DNA of 64,000 nt from Microbacterium sp. zg-B96 (GCF_030246865.1 NZ_CP126738.1:434001-498000), one strand, 5' to 3'; shown: positions 40,339 through 49,987, counted from the first letter of the stretch. Translations and numbers: made by a program. The notes: generated from the sequence alone by a model not told the origin.

Positions 40339-41532
40339 GTGGCTAAGGCCAAGTTCGAGCGGACCAAGCCGCACGTCAACATCGGAACCATCGGTCACGT
40401 TGACCACGGCAAGACCACGCTCACCGCGGCGATCTCCAAGGTGCTCGCCGACAAGTACCCGTCGGCCACCAACGTGCAGCGCGACTTCGCGTCGATCGAC
40501 TCGGCCCCCGAGGAGCGTCAGCGCGGCATCACCATCAACATCTCGCACGTTGAGTACGAGACCCCCAAGCGTCACTACGCGCACGTCGATGCGCCCGGTC
40601 ACGCCGACTACATCAAGAACATGATCACCGGTGCCGCTCAGATGGACGGCGCGATCCTCGTGGTCGCCGCCACCGACGGCCCGATGGCTCAGACGCGTGA
40701 GCACGTGCTGCTCGCCAAGCAGGTCGGCGTGCCGTACCTGATGGTCGCGCTGAACAAGTCGGACATGGTCGACGACGAGGAGATCCTGGAGCTCGTCGAG
40801 CTCGAGGTGCGCGAGCTTCTCTCCTCGCAGGACTTCGACGGCGACAACGCCCCCGTCATCCGCGTCTCGGGCCTGAAGGCCCTTGAGGGTGACGAGAAGT
40901 GGGTTCAGTCGATCGTCGAGCTCATGGAAGCCGTCGACGAGTCGATCCCCGACCCGGTGCGTGACAAGGACAAGCCGTTCCTCATGCCCGTCGAGGACGT
41001 CTTCACCATCACCGGTCGTGGCACGGTCGTCACCGGCCGCGCCGAGCGTGGCACGCTGGCCATCAACTCCGAGGTCGAGATCGTGGGTCTGCGCCCGACG
41101 CAGAAGACGATCGTCACCGGTATCGAGATGTTCCACAAGCAGCTCGACGAGGCATGGGCCGGCGAGAACTGTGGTCTGCTCCTGCGCGGCACCAAGCGTG
41201 ACGACGTCGAGCGTGGCCAGGTCATCGTGAAGCCGGGTTCGGTTACGCCGCACACCGACTTCCAGGGCACCGCGTACATCCTGTCGAAGGAAGAGGGCGG
41301 CCGTCACAACCCCTTCTACACGAACTACCGCCCGCAGTTCTACTTCCGCACCACGGACGTCACCGGCGTCATCTCGCTGCCCGAGGGCACCGAGATGGTC
41401 ATGCCCGGCGACACCACGGACATGACGGTCGAGCTGATCCAGCCGATCGCCATGGAAGAGGGCCTCGGCTTTGCAATCCGTGAGGGTGGCCGCACCGTCG
41501 GCGCCGGCACGGTGACCAAGATCATCAAGTAA
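40339..41532 (+). CDS. tuf: Elongation factor Tu
   Basis: EF-Tu of 397 residues. P-loop GHVDHGKT (19-26), switch [14 protein letters not shown] and [10 protein letters not shown] are intact; domain III ends [14 protein letters not shown]. It brings aminoacyl-tRNA to the ribosome. GTG 40339 follows GAGGAGG. It ends the str cluster, as shown by the strong terminator 20 bases after its stop. In related genomes rpsJ normally follows soon after; here 7.5 kb intervenes. Confidence 0.98.
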   Translation: MAKAKFERTKPHVNIGTIGHVDHGKTTLTAAISKVLADKYPSATNVQRDFASIDSAPEERQRGITINISHVEYETPKRHYAHVDAPGHADYIKNMITGAAQMDGAILVVAATDGPMAQTREHVLLAKQVGVPYLMVALNKSDMVDDEEILELVELEVRELLSSQDFDGDNAPVIRVSGLKALEGDEKWVQSIVELMEAVDESIPDPVRDKDKPFLMPVEDVFTITGRGTVVTGRAERGTLAINSEVEIVGLRPTQKTIVTGIEMFHKQLDEAWAGENCGLLLRGTKRDDVERGQVIVKPGSVTPHTDFQGTAYILSKEEGGRHNPFYTNYRPQFYFRTTDVTGVISLPEGTEMVMPGDTTDMTVELIQPIAMEEGLGFAIREGGRTVGAGTVTKIIK

Positions 41533-41551
41533 CTCTTCGAGTTCCTTCACG

Positions 41552-41579
41552 AAACCCCCCGGAGCGATCCGGGGGGTTT
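41552..41579 (+). terminator. tuf terminator (first copy of a duplicated 42-bp segment)
   Basis: AAACCCCCCGGA (41552-41563) pairs perfectly with TCCGGGGGGTTT (41568-41579) around GCGA, ending in TTTT: a textbook intrinsic terminator. The 42 bases 41550-41591 recur with two differences at 48090-48131, after the surface-protein gene. Confidence 0.93.
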
Positions 41580-41629
41580 TGTGCGTCCGGGCGCTTTCGT
41601 GCACGTGTCGACGGGTGCCGCAAGCCCCC

Positions 41630-41658
41630 TTGACGGGTCCATGGGCGGTTTGTAGCTT
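41630..41658 (+). promoter_or_regulatory. Promoter of the surface-protein gene
   Basis: TTGACG (41630-41635), a 17-base spacer and TAGCTT (41653-41658) stand downstream of the tuf terminator. The expected transcript start near 41665 gives a leader of ~50 bases to GTG 41715 or ~110 to ATG 41775. The gene is therefore transcribed independently of the translation genes around it. Confidence 0.75.
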
Positions 41659-41774
41659 GTCCATGAGCTCGCGCTGCAGGCGGCCCTGGGGGGCCACATG
41701 CCGCAGAGGAACGCGTGTCTTGGGAGTCCGCTTCGGGGCTGCCCGCACGTCGACGAAAGCGACGAGGGTCTGGG

Positions 41775-44700
41775 ATGAGCGGTATTCGGAGTGCGCGGAA
41801 TCAACGGCGGGCAGAGCGACCAGGGTCGCTGCAGCGGCGGGGGCGGCGCCGCACAGGCATCGCGCTGATCGCGTTGCTGGTTGCAGGCCTCACCTTCGCG
41901 AACACCGCACCGGGCACCGCTCTGGCCGCTGTCGTGCCCCCGACCCCGCCGGTACCGGCGGAGTCGCCCGCGCCCGAGCCGCCGGCCCCGGAGGCTCCTG
42001 CCCCTGCTCCCGCGCCTGAGCAGCCGGCGCCCGAGCCGCCCCCGACCGAGGCGCCCCTGCCCGCCGAGCCCGAGGCGACCGAGCCACCCGCCACGGACCC
42101 GCCGGCAACCGCCGAGGAGCCGGCTCCGCTTGTGGACGATCCCGGAATCGTGACGCCGCTGGCTGCCGTCAGCGACTGTGTGGGGGGAAACACCGTCTGC
42201 GGCACGCTGAACATCGTGAACGTCGTGCAGGGCGGCTCGGCGACTCCGGCCGACTGGGCGCTGCGCGCCAACATCGTCGGCTCCGAGGACTGGTACGACT
42301 TCACCAGCGGGCAGTCGCGCCGCGTCGCCAAGCCCGGCTCCTACACACTGGAGGCGATCGGGACACCCGGGGTCACCGACAACTACACCACGACGCTCAG
42401 CTGCTTCCTCAACGACACCAGCGGGACCACCCGCCTGCAGTTCACCGAGGCCGAGGCCCTCGTGCAGTTCATCGGCACCGGGAACTCATCGTTGGTCGCC
42501 TCCTGCACCTTCACGCACACCTACACCGCGCCGGGCACCCTCGTGCTGAGCAAGGGCGGCGAGCGCACCGGCGCCCAGAGCGTCGCGCCGCTGGCGGGCG
42601 CCACGTTCGCGGTCTACAGCGGCGGCACGGCGACGCAGCCAGACACCAGCCCCGCAAACCTGGTCGGCACGTGCGTGACCGAGGAGAACGGTCTCTGCGA
42701 GGTGACGGTGCCCTCCGGTGCGCAGTACTGGGTCATCGAGACGGCGGCGCCGGCCGGGTACCGGATCATCGACAGTTTCGACGTCGGCACATCGACGACG
42801 GTCACCCAGCAGCCGTACCGGCTGCGCACCGACGTGATCCCGGCCGGCGAGCGGGTGAGCTACCCCGCGCAGACCGGCGGCAACACCAACCTGCAGGCGC
42901 GGGGCAGCCAGTGGGCCAACGCCGCGATCAACCCGACGCTGGCACAGACCTGCGGGCTGCGCGTAGGGCTGCTGGTAGACCTCTCCAACTCCCTGCAAAG
43001 CTCGCAGCAGGACCTGCGCAACGCGGCGGCGGGCTTCGTCGACGTCCTGGAGGGGACTCCCTCCTCCATCGGCATCTGGACCTTCGCCGGCGGTGCGCCG
43101 GCGGCGGGCAGCGCGAACACCACCCTGCCGCTCACGCCGGTGTCCACCGCCGCAGGGGCTGCCACGGTGCGCGCCAAGGCGAACAGCCTGACCGTGGTCA
43201 ACACGGGCGGGTGGGAGCAGGGCACGAACTGGGACCAGGGGCTCTGGCAGGTCGCGGGGGCCAGCACAGCCGACACGCTGGACGTGCTGCTCGTCCTCAC
43301 CGACGGCAGCCCCACCTACTACGGCCCTCCCGGAACCGGCTCCGGCGGCGCGCCGTCGGGCCCCGGCAACCGCACCCGCTTCGTCGAGATGGAAAACGCC
43401 GTCGCCTCGGCCAACGCGCTCAAGATCGAACGCGGCACCACTGTCGTGGGCGTGGGCATCGGACCGGCCTCGGCCGGTGAGGAGCAGAACCTGCAGGCGA
43501 TCTCCGGGCCCACCATCGGTCAGGACTACTTCCTCGTCGACGGCTACGAGGATCTGCAGGCGTTTCTCGAGGAGCGGGCGCTGGGCGAGTGCGCCGGCAC
43601 CGTCAACGTCACCAAACTCGTGATTCCGGCGGAGGGCGAGATCGCCGACGCGGTCCCCTCACCGGGGTGGACCTTCGACGCGGCGACCGATACCGAGGGA
43701 GTCACGCTCGATCCGGTATCCGCTGTGACCAACGAGACCGGTGCGGTCAGCTTCGCCGCCAACGACATCCCCGCCGGCGGCACGGCTGACGTCACCGTCA
43801 CCGAGACGCAGCAACCGGGGTTCGAGCTCGTCCAACAGGACGGCGTCAACGCCGCCTGTACGGACACCGCAGGGACAGCTGTGCCCGTCACCGACGCCGG
43901 CGAGTTCGGGTTCACGACCACGGCGCAGCAGGGCGACATCGTCACCTGCACGGTGTACAACCGAGCACCGGAACCCACGGTGTCGCTGCGCGTGGATAAA
44001 GCGTGGGTCATCGACGGCGTCCCCTATGAGGACGGCACGCAGCCGGTGGGTAACGCCGACCTGACCCTCGACGGTGAGCCGCGCACGTTCGGCACCACCT
44101 ACCCGCAGTACACCGTGGGGGACACCGTCGCCATCGGCGAAGAGGTGAGTGACCTGCCCTCCGGTTGCACCTACGAGTCGACGGGCGCCGGCGCTCACGT
44201 CATCACCCCCGACGACCCGAACGTGGTGACCGTGACGAACACCGTCACGTGCGTCACGTCGCTCACGCTGGTGAAGTCCATCGCGAACGGCGACGCGACC
44301 GTCGGCGACTTCACGCTCACCGCGTCGCCGATCGGCGGCACCGGTGTCGAGGGCCCGTCGGGCGTGAGCGGGACGACCGCGCCGGTGACCCCGGGCGTGC
44401 GGTACCTGCTCACCGAGACCGGGCCGGCCACGTATGTGCAGACCGTCGAGGAGGGGGTCACGCTGATCGACGGGGCCACCGGCAGCTGGGACTGCGTCGT
44501 CGACGGCGTCGGCGACTACGACGGCGCGGACGGCGGCGTCACCGTGTCGCTCGGGCAGGAGGTCACCTGCACGGCGACCAACCAGACCGCCACGATCGTG
44601 CTGCTCAAGCAGGTGATCAACGACGAGGGCGGAACCCTCACCGAGGATGCCTGGGACCTGACCGCCGACCCCGGCGGGGCGGTGCCCGGCCTGACGCCCA

Positions 44701-47700
44701 CCACCGTCACCGGCGCCCCGAGCGCGACCGCGGACAACACCTTCGCCGTCAGGCCCGGCCAGAGCTACACGCTCTCCGAAGCCGGGGGCGGCCCCGGGTA
44801 CCGCCAGTTCGCCCTGGAGCAGCTGGTCGCGGGGGCGTGGGTCATCGTGGATCCCACGGTCACCGTGCCCGCGCTCGGCACGAACACCTACCGCTTCGTC
44901 AACGTCGACGTCGCACCCACCCTCACCCTCGTCAAGACGGTGACCACTGACGACGGCGGCACCGCCGCCGAAACCGACTGGACGCTGTCGGCGACCAGCC
45001 CGGGCGAACCTGAGGTGACCGGCGTCACCGGCACGGAAGCGGTCACCGCGGTGCCCGTCTTCGGCGGGGTCCCGTACACCCTCGCCGAGGACGGACCCGA
45101 TGGCTACACGTGGGAGTCGCTCACGTGCGACAACGGCGCCGACGTCTCACCGGCCAGCCCCACCCTGACCCTCGAGGTGGGCCAGGCCGTCACCTGCACC
45201 TTCGTCAACGACGACGTGCCCGGCTCGCTCACCCTGCTCAAGGACGTCGACAACACCCTGGGCGGCAGCGCCGAACCGGCCGACTGGGACCAGCGGCTCA
45301 CGGCCCAGCCCGCCACGGGCGAGGCGATCGCCTTCGACCACGCCCAGACCCAGACCGTGCCTGCCGGCAGCTACACGCTGGCCGAGGTCGACCAGATCGC
45401 CGACTACGCGTGGACGGCGCTGTCGTGCGACACGGGCGGGGTGAGCCTCGACTCACCGGTGGTCACGGTCGCCAACGGCCAGGCCGTCACCTGCACGTTC
45501 ATCAACGCTTCGATCGCCCCGACGCTCACGCTCGTGAAGAACGTCGACAACCAGGGCGGCGTCGGCTCGGCCACGCCCGAGCAATGGACCCTCAACGCCG
45601 TCGCCGGGGACAGCGATCCCCTGCTGTCGGGCGAAGGCACGCGCACCGGAGAGACCACCGCCGCCCTCTCGGGGCAGGTGGCCGCCGATGTCGACTACAC
45701 GCTGTCGGAGACGTTCGGACCATCCGGATACACCGCGGGCGACTGGGCCTGCGTCGAGACCGAAGGCGGCGCCGCCTATCCGCTCGTCTCGGCCGGAGTC
45801 GTGCGGCTCAGCCTCGGCGTCGACGTCACGTGCGAGATCGTCAACACGGCGATCCGGGCGGAGGGGACGATCGACAAGCAGGTGACGGACGGTTCGCCGG
45901 TGCAGAACGCCGACGGCACGTGGACCATCTCCTACGACATCGTCGTCACCAACAACTCCGACACCTCGACGTTCATCTACAGCCTCGCCGACGAGCTGCA
46001 GTACGGCGACGGGATCACGCCGACCGCGGCCAGCTGGACCGGGCCCGACGGCACGTCCGGCACGTTCACCCTGCCGGCCGGCACCGCCACCCTCGCCACC
46101 GACGCCGCGCTGCCGACCAGCGGCGACCCGCAGGCGCGGGCGACGCACACCTACACGGTGACGGTCACGGCCGAGATCGCCGACGGCACCCAGGACGGCG
46201 ACGAGTGGCGATGCGACACCGCCCCCGGTGTACCCACGGCGGGCGGCTTCCTCAACGCGGCGACGCTGTCGGCGACCGGCGAGGACGACCAGACCGTGTT
46301 CGGCTGCGCCGAGCCGGCGTTCCCGACCCTGGTGAAGACGGGCGTCGACCCGGCCACCCAGAACCCCGACGCCTCGTGGAACGTCTCGTACACCCTCACG
46401 CTCACGAACCCCGGTGCGGTGGCGGTGCAGGCGGAGCTGACCGACACGCTCCCGGCCGTGCCCGACGGGTGGATCCTCGCCGACGGGGCCTGGACGATCG
46501 CAGCCGAGGGCGACACCCCCGCCCCCGCCGCCTCGACAGCGGCACCGGGCGAGACGGCGGACGTGTGGACCGGACAACTGGAGCCGGCGGCGGTCTTCAC
46601 GTACACCGTCAGCGGGGTGCTGACCCCGACCAACGACGCGGCGGACCCGGGGGAGTGTGCGACGGGCGGTGGCATCGTCAATACGGCGGGCGTCACCTCC
46701 GGCGAGATCGTGGTGGATGCCGAGGGCTGCGTGACGGTGCAGATCGCCGGCGTGACCGTCGACAAGGGCGACGGCGCGGCGCAGCAGCTGCCCGACGGGA
46801 CCTGGCAGATCGATTACGTCGTGACCGTGGCCAACACCAGCGACGAGGTCGCCACGACGCACACACTCACCGACGCGCCGGCGCTGGGCGAGGGGATCAA
46901 CCTGATCTCGGCAACGTGGGTCGGCGGCGCTCCGGCGCCGAACAGCCCGCTCGCGGCCGGGGCGACGGCCCAGTACACCCACCGAGTCGTGGCATCCATC
47001 GACCCCGCCGTGGAGGAGCCGTCGCTGGAGTGTGAGCCCGGCGAGGGTGGAGCCTTCTTCAACACCGTGGCGATCGCCTTCCCCGGCGGCACCGATGCCG
47101 ACGACGGCTGCGCGGAGCCCGGCGGCCCCACGGTCACCAAGACCGCCGAGGCTGCCACGCCGCTCGGTGCGGGCGTCTGGGCCGTGTCCTACGCCGTGAC
47201 GGTGTCCAACACCAGCGGCGTCACCGTCGCATACACGCTCGAGGATCGCCCCGACGAGCTCACCGGCGGGATCACCCTCGTGACGCCGTGGGCGGTGACC
47301 GGCCCCGTGATCGACCCGGCAGGCGCGGGCACCGCCACTCTCACCCCCGACTGGGACGGCGTACAGCAGCCGACGGTCGCGACCGGCCTGCTTCCCGACG
47401 GTGCGACCCACACCTACACCGTGACCGGACAGGTGAGCGTCGTCGGCGCCGACCCCGACGCGCTCACCTGCGGGGAGACGTCGGCGGACGGTGGCGTCTG
47501 GAACACCGCGAGGGTGGACAACGGCGCGTTCGAGGCGACGGATGAGGACTGCAGCGGACTGGTCGTGGTGCCGGTACAGCTGGAGAAGTCCGACGGCACG
47601 GTGAGTGAACTCGGCCAGGGCCGGTGGCGCATCGACTACGTCGTGACGGTCACCAACCCCGGGCTGCAGCCGACGACCTACACCCTCACCGACGCTCCCG

Positions 47701-48083
47701 ACTTCGACACCGCGTTCACGATCCTCGCGCAGGGCTGGGTAGGGTCCCCGAGCGTCGCCGACGTGGAGATTCCGGCGGGAGGCGTGGACACCTACACCTA
47801 CCGGGTGGATGCCGCGTCGACGCAGAGCCCGCTGCCCGGCACCGCGCTGGTGTGCACTGAGGACGGCGGCGGGTTCTTCAACACCGCCGCCGCAACGCAC
47901 CCCGGCGGCGTGGCCGTCGACAGCGGCTGCGCGGTCCCCGTCCCGCCGGCGCCGGCACCCGCACCCGGGCTCGCCGGCACGGGCGGCACCCTGCCGATCG
48001 CGGCGACCTGGCTCGGGGGGACGACGCTCATCGGGGGCATCTTGCTGCTGATGATGCTCCGCCGGAGGCACCATCGGGCGTAG
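41775..48083 (+). CDS. Giant LAxTG-anchored surface protein with VWA, SpaA/CnaB-like and DUF11-like repeats
   Basis: About 2,102 residues. A signal peptide (RRTGIALIALLVAGLTF, ending ALA near 51) precedes a Pro/Glu-rich stalk (53-130). Then come a CnaB-like unit (~145-250), a SpaA-like domain (~255-345, LVLSKGG...APAGYRI) and a VWA domain (~395-600) with MIDAS D402-L-S-N-S. Seven CnaB-like units start near 610, 736, 830, 940, 1050, 1152 and 1251 (L(T/V)L(V/L)K...YxLxE...VTCTFxN). Five DUF11-like repeats start near 1363, 1517, 1659, 1784 and 1933. The C-terminus has LAGTG (2066-2070), a hydrophobic helix and RRRHHRA, a class E sortase signal. It is probably an isopeptide-stiffened wall adhesin. 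ATG 41775 follows GAGGG; GTG 41715 after AGAGGAA is a real alternative. It sits between tuf and rpsJ, an unusual place. Confidence 0.92.
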   Translation: MSGIRSARNQRRAERPGSLQRRGRRRTGIALIALLVAGLTFANTAPGTALAAVVPPTPPVPAESPAPEPPAPEAPAPAPAPEQPAPEPPPTEAPLPAEPEATEPPATDPPATAEEPAPLVDDPGIVTPLAAVSDCVGGNTVCGTLNIVNVVQGGSATPADWALRANIVGSEDWYDFTSGQSRRVAKPGSYTLEAIGTPGVTDNYTTTLSCFLNDTSGTTRLQFTEAEALVQFIGTGNSSLVASCTFTHTYTAPGTLVLSKGGERTGAQSVAPLAGATFAVYSGGTATQPDTSPANLVGTCVTEENGLCEVTVPSGAQYWVIETAAPAGYRIIDSFDVGTSTTVTQQPYRLRTDVIPAGERVSYPAQTGGNTNLQARGSQWANAAINPTLAQTCGLRVGLLVDLSNSLQSSQQDLRNAAAGFVDVLEGTPSSIGIWTFAGGAPAAGSANTTLPLTPVSTAAGAATVRAKANSLTVVNTGGWEQGTNWDQGLWQVAGASTADTLDVLLVLTDGSPTYYGPPGTGSGGAPSGPGNRTRFVEMENAVASANALKIERGTTVVGVGIGPASAGEEQNLQAISGPTIGQDYFLVDGYEDLQAFLEERALGECAGTVNVTKLVIPAEGEIADAVPSPGWTFDAATDTEGVTLDPVSAVTNETGAVSFAANDIPAGGTADVTVTETQQPGFELVQQDGVNAACTDTAGTAVPVTDAGEFGFTTTAQQGDIVTCTVYNRAPEPTVSLRVDKAWVIDGVPYEDGTQPVGNADLTLDGEPRTFGTTYPQYTVGDTVAIGEEVSDLPSGCTYESTGAGAHVITPDDPNVVTVTNTVTCVTSLTLVKSIANGDATVGDFTLTASPIGGTGVEGPSGVSGTTAPVTPGVRYLLTETGPATYVQTVEEGVTLIDGATGSWDCVVDGVGDYDGADGGVTVSLGQEVTCTATNQTATIVLLKQVINDEGGTLTEDAWDLTADPGGAVPGLTPTTVTGAPSATADNTFAVRPGQSYTLSEAGGGPGYRQFALEQLVAGAWVIVDPTVTVPALGTNTYRFVNVDVAPTLTLVKTVTTDDGGTAAETDWTLSATSPGEPEVTGVTGTEAVTAVPVFGGVPYTLAEDGPDGYTWESLTCDNGADVSPASPTLTLEVGQAVTCTFVNDDVPGSLTLLKDVDNTLGGSAEPADWDQRLTAQPATGEAIAFDHAQTQTVPAGSYTLAEVDQIADYAWTALSCDTGGVSLDSPVVTVANGQAVTCTFINASIAPTLTLVKNVDNQGGVGSATPEQWTLNAVAGDSDPLLSGEGTRTGETTAALSGQVAADVDYTLSETFGPSGYTAGDWACVETEGGAAYPLVSAGVVRLSLGVDVTCEIVNTAIRAEGTIDKQVTDGSPVQNADGTWTISYDIVVTNNSDTSTFIYSLADELQYGDGITPTAASWTGPDGTSGTFTLPAGTATLATDAALPTSGDPQARATHTYTVTVTAEIADGTQDGDEWRCDTAPGVPTAGGFLNAATLSATGEDDQTVFGCAEPAFPTLVKTGVDPATQNPDASWNVSYTLTLTNPGAVAVQAELTDTLPAVPDGWILADGAWTIAAEGDTPAPAASTAAPGETADVWTGQLEPAAVFTYTVSGVLTPTNDAADPGECATGGGIVNTAGVTSGEIVVDAEGCVTVQIAGVTVDKGDGAAQQLPDGTWQIDYVVTVANTSDEVATTHTLTDAPALGEGINLISATWVGGAPAPNSPLAAGATAQYTHRVVASIDPAVEEPSLECEPGEGGAFFNTVAIAFPGGTDADDGCAEPGGPTVTKTAEAATPLGAGVWAVSYAVTVSNTSGVTVAYTLEDRPDELTGGITLVTPWAVTGPVIDPAGAGTATLTPDWDGVQQPTVATGLLPDGATHTYTVTGQVSVVGADPDALTCGETSADGGVWNTARVDNGAFEATDEDCSGLVVVPVQLEKSDGTVSELGQGRWRIDYVVTVTNPGLQPTTYTLTDAPDFDTAFTILAQGWVGSPSVADVEIPAGGVDTYTYRVDAASTQSPLPGTALVCTEDGGGFFNTAAATHPGGVAVDSGCAVPVPPAPAPAPGLAGTGGTLPIAATWLGGTTLIGGILLLMMLRRRHHRA

Positions 48084-48091
48084 GGGTGACC

Positions 48092-48119
48092 GAAACCCCC
48101 CGGAGGGATCCGGGGGGTT
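48092..48119 (+). terminator. Terminator of the surface-protein gene (second copy)
   Basis: AAACCCCCCGGA (48092-48103) pairs with TCCGGGGGGTTT (48108-48119) around GGGA, nine bases after the stop codon. The surrounding 42 bases (48090-48131) match 41550-41591 at 40 positions, including ten bases beyond the hairpin that terminator function would not require. Confidence 0.93.
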
Positions 48120-48168
48120 TCGTGCGTCCGGGGCGCGGCATCCGCTGGCCGAAAGGCACCGGCTCGGG

Positions 48169-48251
48169 TGAGGAGATCTGCCGAGGTGAGGATGTCAGGG
48201 CCGGACCGGGGCCGCATCCGGGCGGATCTCCTCATCCCGGCGCTGACATCC
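48169..48251. repeat. Interleaved inverted repeats upstream of the Rv0909-like gene
   Basis: TGAGGAGATC (48169-48178) is the reverse complement of 48225-48234, and GGATGTCAG (48190-48198) of 48243-48251. The two pairs interleave (A-B-A'-B'), so they cannot both form as nested hairpins; they could form a pseudoknot in RNA or alternative structures, or be protein-binding half-sites. Confidence 0.5.
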
Positions 48252-48308
48252 GGCCACCACCGCGGCATGCTGGAACCAAGCGGACGGTCCGCGGAGGAGG
48301 AGAGCGAC

Positions 48309-48578
48309 ATGGGCGTTGACGACGTGGTGAACAAGGGCAAGGAATTCCTCGAGCAGAACCGGGAGAAGATCGAGCGGGCCCTGCGCTCGGACAAGGCGGA
48401 GGAAGTCAGCGACAAGGTGCTGCAGGCGGCGACCGAGTTCGTCAAGAAGATCGCGCCGGACTCCGCCGGCGAGAAGATCGACAAGGTCCGCGAGAAGGTG
48501 GACGGGGCCCTCGGTAAGAACAAGCCCGACGCCACCGGCGACGACGACACCCCCGCCGGTCCGGTCGGCGGCGCGTAG
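48309..48578 (+). CDS. Rv0909/MT0933-like small antitoxin-family protein
   Basis: An 89-residue, highly charged helical protein (VDDVVNKGKEFLEQNREKIE, then VSDKVLQAATEFVKKIAPDS) with an Asp/Pro/Gly tail. The pattern matches the MT0933 antitoxin-like family of mycobacteria and other actinobacteria, whose members often occur without a toxin partner, as here: neither flank encodes a toxin-like protein. ATG 48309 follows GGAGGAGG. It may simply be a stress-related coiled-coil protein. It lies between the surface-protein gene and the S10 operon promoter. Confidence 0.75.
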   Translation: MGVDDVVNKGKEFLEQNREKIERALRSDKAEEVSDKVLQAATEFVKKIAPDSAGEKIDKVREKVDGALGKNKPDATGDDDTPAGPVGGA

Positions 48579-48642
48579 GGGACAAGCGGCACCAGCTGCC
48601 GCCTCGACGACGCGAGACCGACCCGCGACGGCATCCATCCCG

Positions 48643-48685
48643 CGACACGCCCGAGTTTGCGACACGCCCGGGCGGCACGTACACT
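48643..48685 (+). promoter_or_regulatory. S10 operon (rpsJ) promoter with tandem CGACACGCCCGRG motifs
   Basis: TTGCGA (48657-48662), a 17-base spacer and TACACT (48680-48685) form the promoter. CGACACGCCCGAG lies at 48643-48655, one base before the -35, and a second copy ending GGG at 48660-48672 overlaps it. The same 13-mer abuts the -35 of the infA promoter at 63520-63532, so it is likely a regulatory site shared by ribosomal operons. Confidence 0.72.
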
Positions 48686-48691
48686 AGTGAA

Positions 48692-49008
48692 GTTCCACAT
48701 TCCGGTGGCCGCTGAGCGTGCCCCGGATCACTGTCACGGCAGTGCATAGGCGGCGCGAAATGCGCAGGGTCCTAGGCCGCGGGCAGCAGAACACCACATC
48801 CCACACACCCGACCCGGCAACGGGTCACCGCCATGCGCGCGGGTCGTGGGGGAGCCGGATGCCTTCGGGTGTGCGGTTTGACATGAGAACAGCGGTGCAG
48901 CATCCCCCGCCCCGGCGGTGGAGAAGTGCCAGGCGCTCCAGCGCCACCGTGCGTCCAATGCGCTCACGACCTGTGAGACGTAAGACGCGGATAGAGAGTG
49001 AGCAGACA
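48692..49008 (+). other. Long 5' leader of the S10 operon
   Basis: From the predicted transcript start to rpsJ there are about 317 bases with no convincing gene. Short self-complementary words occur (CACTGTCACGGCAGTG at 48729-48744, CCCGACCCGGCAACGGGTC near 48810), so the leader may fold. An autogenous ribosomal-protein control element would be in the right place, but I see no match to the enterobacterial S10 leader. Confidence 0.45.
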
Positions 49009-49317
49009 ATGGCGGGACAGAAAATCCGCATTCGCCTGAAGTCGTATGACCACGAGGTCATCGACACGTCGGCGCGCAAGATCGTCGACACCGTGACCCG
49101 TGCGGGCGCGACGGTTGTGGGCCCCGTGCCCCTGCCGACCGAGAAGAACGTCGTGTGCGTCATCCGGTCGCCCCACAAGTACAAGGACAGCCGCGAGCAC
49201 TTCGAGATGCGCACCCACAAGCGCTTGATCGACATCATCGACCCGACGCCCAAGGCCGTCGACTCGCTGATGCGTCTCGACTTGCCGGCCGACGTCAACA
49301 TCGAGATCAAGCTCTGA
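49009..49317 (+). CDS. rpsJ: 30S ribosomal protein S10
   Basis: S10 of 102 residues, standard length, with [20 protein letters not shown] at the N-terminus and [25 protein letters not shown] at the C-terminus. It is part of the 30S head and also NusE, the NusB partner in rRNA antitermination. First gene of the S10 operon; ATG 49009 follows GAGTGAG. rplC starts eight bases after its stop. Confidence 0.98.
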   Translation: MAGQKIRIRLKSYDHEVIDTSARKIVDTVTRAGATVVGPVPLPTEKNVVCVIRSPHKYKDSREHFEMRTHKRLIDIIDPTPKAVDSLMRLDLPADVNIEIKL

Positions 49318-49325
49318 GGTTCGAC

Positions 49326-49985
49326 ATGGCTGACATCAACAACAAGATTTCGAAGGGTCTCCTGGGCACGAAGCTCGGCATGACCCAGGTTTGGGATGAG
49401 AACGGCAAGCTCGTTCCCGTCACCGTCATCGAGGTTGCACCCAACGTGGTCACCCAGGTGCGTACGCCCGAGAAGGACGGCTACAAGGCCGTTCAGATCG
49501 CGTACGGCCAGATCGACCCCCGCAAGGTCAACCAGCCCCTCACGGCCCACTTCGAGGCCGCAGGCGTGACCCCCCGTCGCCACCTCACCGAGGTGCGCAC
49601 CGCTGACGCTGCTGACTACTCACTCGGTCAGGAACTCACGGTGGATGCCACGTTCGAGGCCGGCCAGCTGGTCGACGTCGTCGGCACCAGCAAGGGCAAG
49701 GGCACCGCGGGTGTCATGAAGCGTCACAACTTCAAGGGCGTCTCGGCTTCGCACGGTTCGCACCGTAACCACCGCAAGCCCGGCTCGATCGGCGCATCGT
49801 CGACCCCGAGCCGCGTCTTCAAGGGCATGCGCATGGCCGGCCGTATGGGTGGCGAGCGCGTGACCGTCCTCAACCTCAAGGTGCACGCCGTCGACGCCGA
49901 GAAGGGTCTGCTGCTCGTCAAGGGCGCTGTCCCCGGCGCGCGCGGCCGCATCGTCTACGTCCGCAACGCAGTGAAGGGTGCCTGA
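49326..49985 (+). CDS. rplC: 50S ribosomal protein L3
   Basis: L3 of 219 residues, beginning with a short extension before [26 protein letters not shown]. The central loop [39 protein letters not shown] approaches the peptidyl-transferase centre. It is an early 23S rRNA-binding protein. ATG 49326 follows GAGG. Two bases separate its stop from rplD. Confidence 0.98.
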   Translation: MADINNKISKGLLGTKLGMTQVWDENGKLVPVTVIEVAPNVVTQVRTPEKDGYKAVQIAYGQIDPRKVNQPLTAHFEAAGVTPRRHLTEVRTADAADYSLGQELTVDATFEAGQLVDVVGTSKGKGTAGVMKRHNFKGVSASHGSHRNHRKPGSIGASSTPSRVFKGMRMAGRMGGERVTVLNLKVHAVDAEKGLLLVKGAVPGARGRIVYVRNAVKGA

Positions 49986-49987
49986 AC

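Noticed and set aside
45453..48074. 873-codon antisense frame opposite the surface-protein repeats
   Set aside because: Arg/Gly/Val-rich with no recognisable domain; a shadow of the repetitive, G/C-third-position sense gene.
48692..49008. Gene in the S10 leader
   Set aside because: Short frames exist but have no ribosome site, no conserved motif and no phase-typical composition.
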